Positions 44,401 to 55,801 of a DNA stretch of 64,000 nt are shown one piece after another (the stretch's first letter is position 1; every line of letters starts with the position of its first letter). Source of the DNA: Petrosia ficiformis (lineage: Eukaryota > Porifera > Demospongiae > Haplosclerida > Petrosiidae); assembly GCA_947044365.1 (NCBI GenBank), contig OX345636.1, forward strand, positions 46,315,037 to 46,379,036. The letters are read 5' to 3'. The notes beneath the pieces are model-generated. The model worked only from the letters and a program-made list of their open reading frames with translations, was not told the origin of the DNA and did not search any database. A program made the translations under genes and the position numbers.

Positions 44401-47400
44401 GAGCCATTCGTGCTTTTCGGTTGCTAGAAGAAACTGGACTTGGTAAAGTAATTGAGATTAAACCACAGAGAGGGACAAGCACAGTATGTTTAGTACATTA
44501 AAGATGTTATTAACTTTTGCCTGTGTTGGGCAAAGTAGATGGTACTGTTTTATGTGTCTTTGTGTGTATATAAGTATATACCCATTTGTGTGCATGTATG
44601 TATAATTAAGTAAGATAAACCATAGCTTTGAAGTGTATTCATCAAATTTACACTCCAAGGTGCTAATGTCAATGCTGTTTGGTGCCAAGATATTTGACCA
44701 AGCTCAAATATCAATTGCAAGGAGCCAAACTACTGCAACTTTAGCACCAAGTAAGTGCATATACTATATGGTTGATGCTGTGGTCAGGTTTAACACTTAA
44801 TCCTTTAGGAATATCTCATTCATCATATACTGTAAATAGTTGTACTCCTCACATTTCACCAAAGATAAATTATTAAACGTTTGTAGAAGTTCATGTACTG
44901 TTAATCATACATACAGATGTACCAATTCCAAAAGGTAGATATCCCTGAGGAGGTAATTGAAAAGAAAGACCGTATGGAAAAGCTGCTACCATTTAGTATC
45001 TCTATCAGTCAGTACGAATCAGCAATCAACATGGATGACATAACTATGTGAGTAGACATTAAGCAATTTCAATGCTCCACACCATGAAAGAATGAGTTAA
45101 TGACACATTTTTATATGCTAAATAAGATGAGCTCTATAATGTTGTTCCTGCTATCTATATACGATTGCTATACATATGTATATCACCAGTAAATATTTTC
45201 AATTAATTATCCAAAAGTATACAAAATCAAGTTTCAATGTGAAGGCATATGTACATGTATGTCTTGAAAAATATGATATCAGATCTTTTTTCTTTCTTAA
45301 AAATGTAGTAATAGTGTCAGATCCCGAAAGAGGCCAAGTACAGGCAATGAAACACCTGTCCGCAGATCTCCAAAGAAGACTGCATAAACTGATTTAATTA
45401 TTCAATTATACATGTACTTCATTATGTTACATTATATTCTATCAGCGTTCTTCACACATTATTCAATGACTACAATTATATTATTATACTTATCACGGGA
45501 ATTTTGAATATTCCCTCCTTATTATTAGTATCATAATTATACAAATCGATACTATGGTGGTGGGTAATACGTGAGAGGATCCTAGGATTATCCTAGGACA
45601 GTCTGGTGTAACATCAACATCCAGAGATACTCTGACAGAGGAGTTGGTGGGTAACATGTGAGGGGATCCAAGGATTATCCTAGGACAGTCAGTGTAACAC
45701 CAACATCCCGGGATACTCTGACAGAGTGGTTGGTAGGTAAAATGTGAGGGGATCCTAGGAATATCCTAGGACAGTCAGTGTTACACCAACATCCCAGGAT
45801 ACTCTGACAGAGGGGTTGGTGGGTAACATGTGAGGGGATCCAAGGATTATCCTAGGGTAGAGTAATGCCATCCCTGGTAATCCTTAGTAACTTTGGATTG
45901 TACACCAGACAGTTGACTGTCCGTGGGGTGGTTAGACATGTGTGAGCACTTGTTCATAAAATACACGTGTTAAAAGATTGTTAGTATTTTTTTAAGGTCA
46001 AGGTGAATAGGAATGACCTTTAGTACCATCATGGTCCAATATCATACAATCTACATTTGTGTATAGTGAATGATACTAACCTTGAAAGAGTATAAGCCTT
46101 TTGACTTCATGTCCAAAATACATATGTATCAATACTTAATTAATTATAATTATGCATCTAAACAAATCTTATGCATATTTATAATTACTGATAACCACAA
46201 TAGCTACACTGTAATAATTTTTATATACATTTCTATTGTGATAATAAATAATTATTTGTATGCAATTATATAATATAGTTTTGAAATTTACTTTGGTTTT
46301 AGATTCTACAAGAATATGGGATATTCCTACATCAGGTATGATACGTCTAATTGGAGGCACCTATTCCAACCAAGGTCTACTTGAGATCTATTGTAACGGA
46401 GAGTGGGGAACAGTGTGTGATGATTATTTTGGTAGTACTGAGGCACAAGTGGCTTGTAGACAGTTGGGATACAACTACTGCTATAGTTATGGTCCTCCAC
46501 TTGTGTGAGAATTAGTTTACAATTATGCATGTCTGTAAAGCTGTATGTGTATATAAATAAGTGGTTTCTATCCATTAGATCTGGAGCTGCTTCTCAGCCA
46601 ATCTGGTTAGATAATGTTTTCTGTTCTACTTCCATTTACACCTGTCTAACTAATTGTGCGAGCTGCCCCTCCTATGAATATCATAATTGTATTCATGAGG
46701 AAGATGTAGTACTGGACTGTGGTAAGTATATGAATTACATGTAAAGACACATTTGCTTTGCCACACTTTGCACATTTTAGTGGTGAATTTTTTCACATCA
46801 AATATATATAGGCACATGAAAGCCCTTAATTTCTAGCTTCACATATTTATTTCATGCACATGATTCAAGCCATACAACAGTTTTTTTGACAGATTTCTTT
46901 TTCTATTATAATTATAATTATGATGTATATAATTATAAGATTTTAACTTTATATGTAAATAGTATAATAATCATAGCTTTAAATGATATAATTTATGACG
47001 GAAATTTAGGTTTCTCCTTACTCAGGTTACTCTTCAACATTTCCTACTGTGTCAACAAAAACATATTATACATGCAGTAATACTTATACCACTACTGGTA
47101 CTACTAGTACTACTAGTACCACTGTTACTACTGGAACTACTGGTTCCACTGGTACTACTAGTACCACTGGTACTACTAGTACCACTGTTACTACTGGAAC
47201 TTCTGGTTCCACTGGTACTACTAGTACCACTGGTACTACTGGTACCGAGGACAACACTGATAATATTGGAACTGCTGGTACCACTGATATTAGTGGTAAT
47301 ACTGGTAAGAATAATGTGTTGTTAAAGTCAATGTGAATATAATTATTAACAACAAATTCTATTTTAGTCACTCTTTTTCTCACTAATATACAGCCACAGT

Positions 47401-47779
47401 CTCTACAGGAACCATTGTGGGTATAGTTGTTGGCATTATATTCTGTATTATCGTCTGTATACTGATCTTTACTGTACCTTTTTGTCTCTGTTGCTATCTT
47501 GGAGTTGGAGTAGGTGCAAATTCGAATTCACAGCATTCCTCAAGAATGGAAGCACAACCAACAACTACAACTATTTCCAAAATGTTTGACTTCAGGAAAA
47601 TAAAAATACAGGATTCTCCTCCCCATTATAATGAACTTGCACAAACATATCCATACCCATCTGCACCACTTATTCCACCAGGCTATCCTCAACAGTCTGC
47701 TTCTAATTGCTCACTAGAACCAGGAGAACTATATGGGGATGCATACCCCATACTCAGTAATGAGGAAGAATGCACATAA
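35444..47779 (+). CDS. SRCR receptor gene D (complete, 474 aa, mucin-like linker)
   Basis: Seven exons join in frame to 1425 bp: 35444-35507, 36299-36506, 38342-38484, 46303-46504, 46579-46721, 47026-47304 and 47394-47779. The order is signal peptide (MLIILLLQFLTIMCIGFHTKA), SRCR1 in two exons (WSSGIVEIFDSNVWGNICDD), SRCR2 in two exons (LLEIYCNGEWGTVCDDYF, CLTNCASCPSY), an expanded linker of about 70 residues made of TTG, STT and GTT repeats (likely O-glycosylated), transmembrane helix (VGIVVGIIFCIIVCILIF), FCLCCYLGVGVG, and a 90-residue tail with DSPPHYNELAQ (PPxY). The third intron carries a 7.2-kb KDZ transposon. Donors gtttgt after exon 2 and gtgaga after exon 4 are weak. Domain 1 resembles gene B most. 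Confidence 0.9.
36896..37306. mobile_element. hAT element remnant with perfect 8-bp duplication
   Basis: The ends TATGGTTGGGGGATA and, inverted, TAGGGTTGGGCGATA are bordered by ATGTGTAT at 36888-36895 and 37307-37314. The 8-bp duplication and the GGGTTGGGC end identify a hAT element. A BED-finger relic inside agrees. It lies in the intron between the two halves of SRCR domain 1 of gene D. Confidence 0.85.
37020..37262 (-). pseudogene. BED zinc-finger fragment of hAT transposase
   Basis: The minus-strand frame contains SKSLVWTYFGLEADDMTV and EDKPI, the aromatic start of a BED finger. The zinc cysteines expected just after are lost (RKILLAN, then stop). It is what remains of the N-terminus of a hAT transposase in a 411-bp element. 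Confidence 0.5.
38850..39592. repeat. 86-bp subterminal repeat array, left
   Basis: Unit of 86 bp, spacing measured between successive GATGTTGGTG motifs (38911, 38997, 39083). Each unit contains the self-complementary CCTAGGATAATCCTAGG or a one-base variant, plus GTTACCCACCAACCCCTCTG. About 8.5 copies. It forms the inner part of the left inverted end of the transposon. Confidence 0.95.
39748..42080 (-). CDS. KDZ-superfamily transposase with chromodomain-like insert
   Basis: Exons on the minus strand: 42080-41515, 41458-41256, 41199-40883, 40795-40568, 40508-40189, 40136-39946 and 39885-39748; more may lie upstream of 42080. A first Cys-rich region (VCLLCGNNLCL, HKYCSNRSCC) comes before VLDGNMKNHRDVCF, carrying a likely first catalytic Asp. 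Then comes YQVVWLGKSLAENSWEPESS, a chromodomain-like module. The core follows: AGILAGVWPCGTVTLIGEL, AESKSQVYGLTHGFL, ICYDDGCHLLKYA, VIDRMHFKGHIDQWCQENC, and EVCEQTFAWLSQYAKITR with the last acidic residue. The protein would cut the ends of the surrounding element. One junction (40568 to 40508) is off by one base, and ELYGAESKSQ is duplicated in tandem, so activity is doubtful. Start codon uncertain. Confidence 0.82.
42279..45387 (+). CDS. DUF3987-type P-loop ATPase, transposon passenger (possibly frameshifted)
   Basis: Exons: 42279-42410, 42504-42950, 43004-43210, 43271-43414, 44001-44210, 44272-44483, 44660-44750, about 44917-45047 and 45309-45387. After MASITLSPAATARNRAAS comes a hydrophobic stretch (MPATAVLGGILLIVSFAMSH), then Walker A (ISVCMPTGSGKSSLCKWL), Walker B (SKLLGLYDELPMFLTQIN), LTIGGFTQPSVARSLIEQ and RGQILRVAATLHVLHY. 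This order matches DUF3987, a bacterial and phage replicative helicase-like family. A basic C-terminus (SRKRPSTGNETP, RRSPKKTA) may be a nuclear signal. One base seems missing near 42640, just before Walker A, and the 44750-44917 junction does not hold phase, so this copy may be dead. It starts about 200 bp from the divergent transposase start. Confidence 0.75.
45558..45860. repeat. 86-bp subterminal repeat array, right (inverted)
   Basis: About 3.5 copies of the left array's 86-bp unit in reverse orientation (GAGGGGATCC, AGGATTATCCTAGGACAGTC). It is shorter than the left array, so the two ends have drifted in copy number. Confidence 0.93.
45945..45952. other. 8-bp target duplication, right copy
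   Basis: AGCACTTG, identical to 38760-38767 at the other border of the KDZ transposon. Confidence 0.75.
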
Positions 47780-47944
47780 GCTCATTTTACATGTAAACAT
47801 CAGAGATGTGTTAATTAGCTATTATCGGATATGTTGTAACATGCACTATGTATATGTGGAATGCCATGCATAGTTAAAAGAATTGTAATACGTGTTATGA
47901 ACTTATGATGTACATATACTGGTGTGAATGCTAATGAAATTGAG

Positions 47945-47950
47945 AATAAA
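47945..47950 (+). terminator. poly(A) signal of gene D
   Basis: AATAAA 165 bp after the stop codon of gene D, followed by AT-rich sequence and the end of the next element. Confidence 0.5.
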
Positions 47951-47980
47951 ATAAGAATAAGAATGTATCAGAGAATACAG

Positions 47981-50928
47981 GTAAGGATGGCACAGAAAAA
48001 AATGGCCGCCATACATTTCAATTGCAAGTGATGACCTGAAATCTGTGGTAATATATGCAGATAAGTCAATATAATTATATATATATATATATATATATTT
48101 AACAATTACGTTATCCATATAACTGGTAAGCTTAAGAGTCACAGATGTCTTATTGCTGTCTACTAATAATTATAAATTCATAATTGTTGCTTTAGCCCGT
48201 AAGGACCTGTTTTTCACAATTTTTCTGATTTCCAACACTGATGGTTCTAGATCTGCTGCAGATATGTTGTAGACCATTCACTTTATGTACTCCCAACTTG
48301 GCTCCTTTTCTGACATGGAGTACTATTTCTAGCTACTTGCTTACCTGGACTCGAAAGTTCCTAACCACTATGTAGGACTAAGCCAAGGAAACTGGAGAAA
48401 GAATTCTTTATAGATATAAATCTTCCAGTTTATCAATGGATCCAGATGAGAAAATCTAAATGGTTATGAAATACTTCAGAAAGTTGGGTTTTTCTATGTC
48501 ATGAATGAGATGTTAATGAAAAGCTTTGAACAGTTTACAGAATCTGAGAAATATTACTATTGTGTAGGAAGCAGTGTACTTTTACCCAATAAATCAGTCC
48601 TCCTATGTACTTGAAGAAGAAACTGTCAATTAAACGTTATAAGATATGATGTTGTTTTCATAGCTGTGCCAGTAGGACAGTATTGAAGATCTTTGTAGGT
48701 CAGTAGAACATGTGTTCATATACTATCCTGTAATAATATTATAATGACGATACACATTTATTTGTTTCCAAGTTCATAATTCAGGAAAAAAATGTTCCCC
48801 AAAACCTTTTTGTGTTATTTATTAATTAAGTACCTAAAAAGCAAAGTTTCAAAACTATTTAATATTATAATTATAGTGTTGATTAGCTAACTAGTTTCAA
48901 TTAAGTGACCTAAAATTTCAACTGGTAAATCAATAACATGCTAGTAAAAGTATCCCAGGAGGATTGGATTTTCAAAGGATTGAATTTGACACCGGACATT
49001 ACAGAGTATGGTCTCGTGTGCCAGACCTATACCACAAGAACAGCTGCACCCCAATCAGATTGCATAACATCAAAATAGATCACACCCATTTTGTGATGTC
49101 ACATTTAAAACGATGAAACTGCGGGAAGCAGTGGTCGATAGAGTAGCTGGGTTACAAGTCTTTGAAATCAAAGCAGATGTAAGCTATTATGCTTTTTCAA
49201 CACAGGCAAGACATATTGGTAATATTACACATCAGATTTGGAAATAGCCCGTGTTATTGGATTTGTGTTGTCATGTATACGTGGGCTTCCTCGAACAAAC
49301 TTATATGTGCATGCAACCAGACCTTTTTCATGGTATGGGTCTGGCTTGCAACACTAGTTTGAGTATGGCGACTGCATGGTAAATATAGTCTGCATGATTT
49401 GTGCAGGGCCAATCAAAATCAATATAGTCATGCTTCGTCACGACAAAAGATGGTTGCAATGTGATATTTGTAAGAGAAATCACTATATCTGAAGCCACAA
49501 CAAAGATTGACAACAATCGTATCAAGCCAAAACTGCTACATGTAGTTATCACTTATAAAACAAGATCCAAACGTACTCGTATTCGCAGTTTCCATTTCAA
49601 ACTTTGTTGAGAATGACTCCGAGGATAGTCATCATGTCAAATTGAGTCTGTACTCTGTCATAGATCCAGTAGCAAAGGAACATATCAACAGCTATAATCA
49701 AACATCACTGTGAATAACAGAGTGCTCTGCTCTATTCATTACTCAATAATTATATACTTATAAATTTTGATAGTTTGACAGGAGTTTAAAGCCGGTCGTG
49801 TCTTCTAATGTCTTGTAACATTGTATGTCGACAACGTGAGACTACAGTAAACAATGGACTGAGGCCCCGAAAATGACTACGTATACAACCTGTATATGTG
49901 ATTGTCACACAAACACTATTAACAAGAATAATAAAGATGAAAGATGTAGGGATCTCAAAACCCAAAAAGCATGCGAACAAAGTTAGGTGGGACCCAAAAT
50001 TAAACAAACCACTTCCATATAACCCTACATAAGTACTTACACTGCTTACATGTATGTTTACTTTAGGGTTGGGTGGTATAATGGTATTTAGTTACAAAAC
50101 GATATTATTTCTATACTGTCACTGTATACATACATGTACACTTGTACGTATCTAATTATTTGTTTACTGTACAGTACTGAAACTTGGTTCAAGATATGAT
50201 AACATATCATTTCATTTCAAAAAGATGTAGTTTTGCATTCCTGATAAGCATTCACAATAAGAATTATAATGGTTTCTCAGTGACAACATTTTAAAAATGA
50301 AACTTGAGTAACCGTTATTCATTGATATATAACTTACTCACTGCGTAAACATCAATGGGTTATTTTAAGAATTGAAACTTGTGTAACCAAAATTTTTCGT
50401 TGATATACAACTAAACATTAATGGGTTATTTTAACACTCATTTGGTTATATAAGTTTCAATACAATATTGATAATATACATGTACTCCTCAGACTATGTA
50501 AATCAATATTGATTTCTTTTCTTGTTACACAAGTACTAGTTACAAGTAGTAATTTGCTTCTTGCATGATTGGGTACATGCCATAAAAAAGAATGATATCA
50601 AAAATAATACAATGTACTTCAAATATAGTATATGTAAATCCCTTAGTAATTATGTACAGTACATGTTCTAACTTTTCAAATATTTTTAGAGTATAACAGA
50701 GGTAATATTATTATGATGAAGGTTTTGCTACTGAGTTTTGCCACTCGCCAGGTTGTCTACTTTAACGACAATCTTTGGCCATCTAGATGGTGTTGGTAGT
50801 CATAAAAACACTAGATATGAATAGGTATGTGTGTATTAAAACGTATCTGTATATATTACCAGAGATTTCATCTCACCACTTGCAATTGAAATGTATGGGT
50901 GGCCATTTTTTTTCGGTGCCATCCCTAC
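47981..50928. mobile_element. 2.9-kb element with 80-bp inverted repeats, no transposase seen
   Basis: The left arm 47981-48060 (AAGGATGGCACAGAAAAAAA, ACATTTCAATTGCAAGTG) recurs inverted at 50848-50928. A TA dinucleotide is at both borders. The interior holds an inverted copy (49318-49750) of the repeat that occupies the SRCR2 introns, the start of a hAT-like end at about 50060 (TAGGGTTGGGTGGTATAATG), and otherwise no recognised coding region. Large for a MITE and without a transposase, it is a non-autonomous or eroded element. Confidence 0.6.
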
Positions 50929-51114
50929 ATAGAGAGTACTACTCTCTGATAATTTAATTATGTAGTTAAAATGTAGTAGCCTTCAATAAAATATTCACAT
51001 AGAATTATTGTAATACGTGTGTAGTGTACATAGTCTTATGTTACTGAGATTGGAACCATAATGGAATGTCAGAAGACTCATCACAAAACATTACAATCTG
51101 TCATGTGTTATTAA

Positions 51115-51720
51115 GGTTGTAGTCTTTTCCGTGGGCGGATGCTACTCCAATCAGTCTTACAAGCTTCTTGCTGCATACAATCTGGTTCCATTATGTATTT
51201 TTTGGAAGCCACACCCACCCGGGGGTATAATTATTGGGCCTAAATGTTTTCACTGATAGTTTATTTTCAGAAACAAACCTAAACACGCCCCACGGGTGGT
51301 GGAGGGGGCGGTGGGTGGGAAACAATGGCGGGTAACTGTAGTTGCTCTCTGAGAAAGATCGGAGTTTGATAGTGCCTAGAAAGGTAGATTTTATGGTTTC
51401 AGTGAAAAGCTACAGAATTCAGCTTTCTTCAGCCTCTTGTAACTATAAAAGTAAAATGAATTTCCAGAAAACGGCTCTATTTGTTTTCTCTAAATGCATT
51501 GTACTTGGTGCACGCCATGATTGGTGGGCGTGGCTTTCTTCGTTTTGTACTTATTGCGATTACAAAAATGGACATTTTATATATGTTTTATCACTTCCAG
51601 GACCCTATAAAGGTGATTAGAAGATATGAAGGTTGCCATTACACCAGGTTAGAGTCATATTATATAATATTCTATTTTGAAACTGATTGGAGTCGCATCC
51701 GCCCACTCCCTAGTACCACC
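51115..51720. mobile_element. 606-bp TTAA MITE with paralogous empty site
   Basis: Bordered by TTAA at 51111-51114 and 51721-51724. The ends GGTTGTAGTCTTTTCCGTGG and GGTGGTACTAGGGAGTGGGC (right end, inverted) pair imperfectly and then share GCGGATGC.ACTCCAATCAG. The paralogous intron of gene F has one uninterrupted TTAA at 60757-60760 in matching sequence, so the insertion is younger than the duplication. Superfamily Kolobok or piggyBac by target site. Confidence 0.85.
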
Positions 51721-51974
51721 TTAAGTTATAATTAATTTACTGATATATAATTGATAGAGCAGTTAATTCTGATATTACATACTCATTCATAGTTCCCATG
51801 TCATACTTTGTTGACAACAACTCTGAGCACATATAGACTGTATAACAAATTGAGTCATGTACTTTGTTGTAGAACATAGAGGAACATATCAACAGCTATC
51901 ATTAATCATCATGAACTATGGATAACAGAGTGTTCTGCATTGGCTTTTAAATTTGTATATTTCATGGCACACAG

Positions 51975-53898
51975 AACTGGAGGAACCCAGAGCATCTGGT
52001 TGGATAGTGTATCTTGTTCATCTTCCTACTCATGTCTAACGAGTTGTGAGAGTTGTCCATCTTTTGAATCTACATCATGTACCCATTTTGAGGATGTTAC
52101 TCTTGATTGTAGTGAGTCTGAGTTAATATTGTAAGGTTAATTCCCATCATTGTGGGATGTGAGATATACAAGTTTTCAGAACTACAATCAGATTAATTGT
52201 CATGTTATATATTCCATTGATAAACGCAAAGTGAATCAAGTATATTAGACTGACATGTTGTTCTTTGTGCAGTGTTAAAAAGTATAGTGTGGGTTTTAAG
52301 ATTACGAAATTATTAACTTTCTAAATTAGCAGCTCAAATGGTCATATCTATAACTAATTTTGCTTGACATCAGCCACACTTTCCATGTGATCATGAGAAT
52401 TATCTGGTGACTTTATAGCTGATTCAGCTTCCACTTTCATAGTCAAGCTGTGCAACACTATAAAGAATGGTATTCATCAGCGATAAATGACTTACCTTAA
52501 TTTTCAACTTGCATAAAAAGTTAACTCGTGCCATCAAACATGTAGTCATACAAGCCATTCTTGAATATGATCAGTGTTCATGATGCTTTGTAGATTTATA
52601 CTACTAAGACACAGGAAGAATGTTTTGAAAGGTTTATGCATCAGAAAAGAACCTATACTATTCTACCATTGTTAGTTAATAATCATGCAAGTGAATACAA
52701 GAAAACAACCAGTCACTGATATTTTGCCGGCACCAATGCATTGCAAATAGTCACATGATTGCAGCAATCATATAACATGGTCAGCACAACTAAACAATTT
52801 CTAGAAAATCACTGGATGAATGCTAGAGACAAGACTGTACGTACATATACTTTAGGTTCTACATTATAACAAGTTAAAAAAGCACATTCCAGTAGGAAGA
52901 AAGCATTCTTCAGAAGGTAATAAAGCTGAAATCACAGCAAAGGTATAAAGGAAACTGAGGAGACAAACAGGTAAATATAAAAGCACATTGTTGATAAGTG
53001 AAAATACTGGGAATAATATGGTTTTTAAATCTGCAACGTATTTATATTGAGAAGAGAACTTGTAGTGGATACTAAAGTAGTTGAAATTTGAGCATGCTGT
53101 CAAAATAGTTTTTGTGAGTTTTGGTGCTTTTAAATGTTGTATAATTCCATTGTTTCAGGTTATTCCTCATCAAGGGCAAACATTTATACAGAAACTGATG
53201 ATTCATGTGATAACACTATTTGTAAGTGGATGATAATGCATAATTGTTAGTATTTTCATATTTTGTTTGAAATAATCACAAACTATGGTATGTTAGTGTA
53301 CTGAAGATGAAGTGCTGTATTAAAAATTCTTCTTGAAACCTTAACATGTTGTTGTATAATTATACCAATGAAAAACGTATTAAGGATTTGTTTAATTAAT
53401 AATATTAATATTATGAAATTGTACTCTAAAATAAGTAGAATTGTATGTATAAATATTATTATTGTGTGTATTAACTGAAACTTTATGATGCTTTATGCAA
53501 ATTACACCTCTATTATACATAAATATGGTGCCATATATAATTACATATATATATATATATTATATATAATAATTATATACTCACCATTTATTTTCTCTCT
53601 ATAGCTAGTGGTGTTGTTGTTGGGCTAATTATTGCCTATATATTTGTTTCCATATTTTGTTTAATCTGTTGGGTGTTGATCTTTACTGTACCATTCTGTA
53701 TTTGTTGCTGTCTTGGAGTTGGTATTGGAGTAGCCTCACTCACATTCAAGGCCACAAACAACAGTAATAGCTCCTCCTACAACTGTCGTTTCTTCTGAGC
53801 AGGGTTATAGTCAACAACCAGGTGACCACCCCTCACAGCAAGAATATTCAACCAAACCTGTTAATGATCCTGTCTATCCTCCTCCTCCACCATATTGA
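51975..53898 (+). pseudogene. SRCR gene E, 5'-truncated and frameshifted copy of gene B
   Basis: Three exons homologous to gene B remain: 51975-52111 (second half of SRCR2; IWLDSVSCSSSYSCLTSCES), 53159-53221 (linker) and 53605-53898 (transmembrane and tail). No SRCR1, signal peptide or first half of SRCR2 is found upstream; homology to gene F begins at about 50975. In the last exon four extra bases (CACT near 53738) shift the frame just after CICCCLGVGIGVAS and cause a stop at 53796-53798. The Pro-rich tail and PPxY motif are lost, though their DNA persists to 53898. A truncated pseudogene is the simplest reading. Confidence 0.82.
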
Positions 53899-54129
53899 TG
53901 AAGGAGTATGAAAACAAATTAAACTCTTCCGTGTATATGTGATTAGTGTACAATAAATTACTGAAAATAGTTTAGCTGCAAGATTACTTCCAAAAGGACT
54001 TTTGATTAACATAATAGACTGTATTAGTGTCACAACAAAGTTACAGACTTGAATCAGTTGTATAATACATATACTTTTTGATTTGTATATAGTCTATTTG
54101 CTGTTATAGAAGCTGACATAAAGTACAAT

Positions 54130-55790
54130 GTTAAAACTTAACTGCATGTATTATAATTATTATAATTGTGTAGCTATATAGGGAATAGTAATAAGAATTA
54201 TAAATAAAAGGAGATGAAAACATCCTTTACTGTGTAATCATAATTTCCTTGTATAATTATAATTATTACAGGCATTAAACCTTAATTGAATTGAGAAGCA
54301 TTTGATCAAACTGCAAACATCTGCAGGATAGATTATTGCTATAGACATACACCATAAAAAATACAAATCTCTGTGAAGGGCAGATCAAGAAACTTGGTAG
54401 GATACTCCAGAAATAACAGAGACACAGCATGATTGTCAAGATAGCAAATATGCTGTGTCTGTGTTTTCTTAAATTTCAGCAGTGTTTGCTTACAAGGGAA
54501 TGATGCAGATCAAGAAACCTGTTTTTTTTTATGATGACATAGCATCAATAACATTACTATATAATAGTCATTCTGATCAAAACTGCTACCAAACCTAGTG
54601 TAAACTTTGACAAGGATGCATGCGCATGTGTTGTATTAATTTGTTTTGACTGAAGACCAGCGTTATACATACAACTCAAATTTACCACAGTTCTGAAATC
54701 CTTATTAACCAGAGCGCATAGGCGGAGGGTTATAATAGTGTTCTGGTGTGTGTGTGTGTGTGTTACTGCCTTGATGTCCACAACTGCAAGGTCTTACTGC
54801 ATTCTGAGCATATATGCAGAATGCTAGTATAGTGACAGGTAAGAAATAAAAAGGATTTGTTCTGAACTCGTCTTGTAGCAGAGAAACAGCCGTTTAAATT
54901 CTCATCGATCGGTGCCTGATGTCAGCAGGAAACACTGAAACACAAATTTCGTCTCTTTGAAGCTTTGTTTGTCGATCATCATAACGAGTGTTTATTCAGC
55001 TATTTGTGAAGTTTTGTCCAGAAATTTGCTCATTCTCAAGAGATCTGAAGTTTGGAAAGTAAATATTTGTGGGTTTGTGATATATTTATAATGAATAATA
55101 AATCATAAAAGTAGCCTCCTCTTTTGGAGCAGGACAGGATTCGACAAATTCAGTCTAGTGGCCTAGTTTGCATCTTGATCTACTGTAAATAACACAGTAG
55201 GTAAACAATTATAATAGTCGTCATTTTTATGTATGTAAGTAGCGACGGTTCTGCACTTTAGTGCATTCATTATAATTAGTAAAAAATAAGAATCATTCAA
55301 TGCTGTGTAGATTTTGGTAAAATTAATGAAGTACTTGTCAAGGAAAGTTGACGAGAGTCACCAGTCACCCTCCCAAATACAGGCTGGCCAGTGAGACTAC
55401 CATTTTCGATGTTCAACTGCATCATTGACTTATTTACTGTGTTTTGAAGCACTCATTCAATTTTCCCTGTAACATGATCATGAATGCATGGTACTTCTGA
55501 GAGTAATTATTGTATTTGGATAAACCTTTCTGATGGACAATCGATACTTAGGTATTTATCTTCTTCATTGCTTTCATTAGCTTAGTTATCTGAACACCAT
55601 TTTCCTACTACTTGTTTCCTATATATATATATAGTTACAGTGTAAACATGATGAGTGCATTTTGAATTATTTGAGTGTCGTAGTATAAATTTGTTTGTCA
55701 TCTTTACTGTGATGTTTTCATTCTCCCTGCCACTAATTATAATTAATTTTTAATTTTATGGTCGATGAATTTTGCAAAAAACATTTTAGC
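54130..55790. other. flank of SRCR pseudogene E, no gene recognised
   Basis: Holds sequence shared with the 3' side of gene B (54300-54680 with 27400-27780), a TG microsatellite at 54745-54762 and AT-rich DNA. No protein, RNA gene or bounded element seen. Confidence 0.45.
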
Positions 55791-55801
55791 TCCAGGAAAG
55801 G

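Larger units (their letters stand above)
38768..45944. mobile_element. KDZ-superfamily DNA transposon with DUF3987 ATPase gene
   Basis: Bordered by AGCACTTG at 38760-38767 and 45945-45952, an 8-bp direct repeat. The termini are inverted repeats of about 100 bp (shared AACCACCCCACRGACAGTCA, CTGGTGTACAATCCAAAGTT, ATTACCAGGGAT) that run into arrays of an 86-bp repeat, about 8.5 copies at left and about 3.5 inverted copies at right. Inside are two spliced genes in divergent orientation: the transposase (minus) and a P-loop ATPase (plus). From memory, 8-bp duplications fit the Zisupton relatives of this superfamily. The insertion is in an intron of SRCR gene D, which would be about 640 bp without it. 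Confidence 0.85.

Noticed and set aside
47084..47383. Minus-strand frame of PVVPVVLV repeats
   Set aside because: Shadow of the Thr/Ser linker exon of gene D on the other strand.
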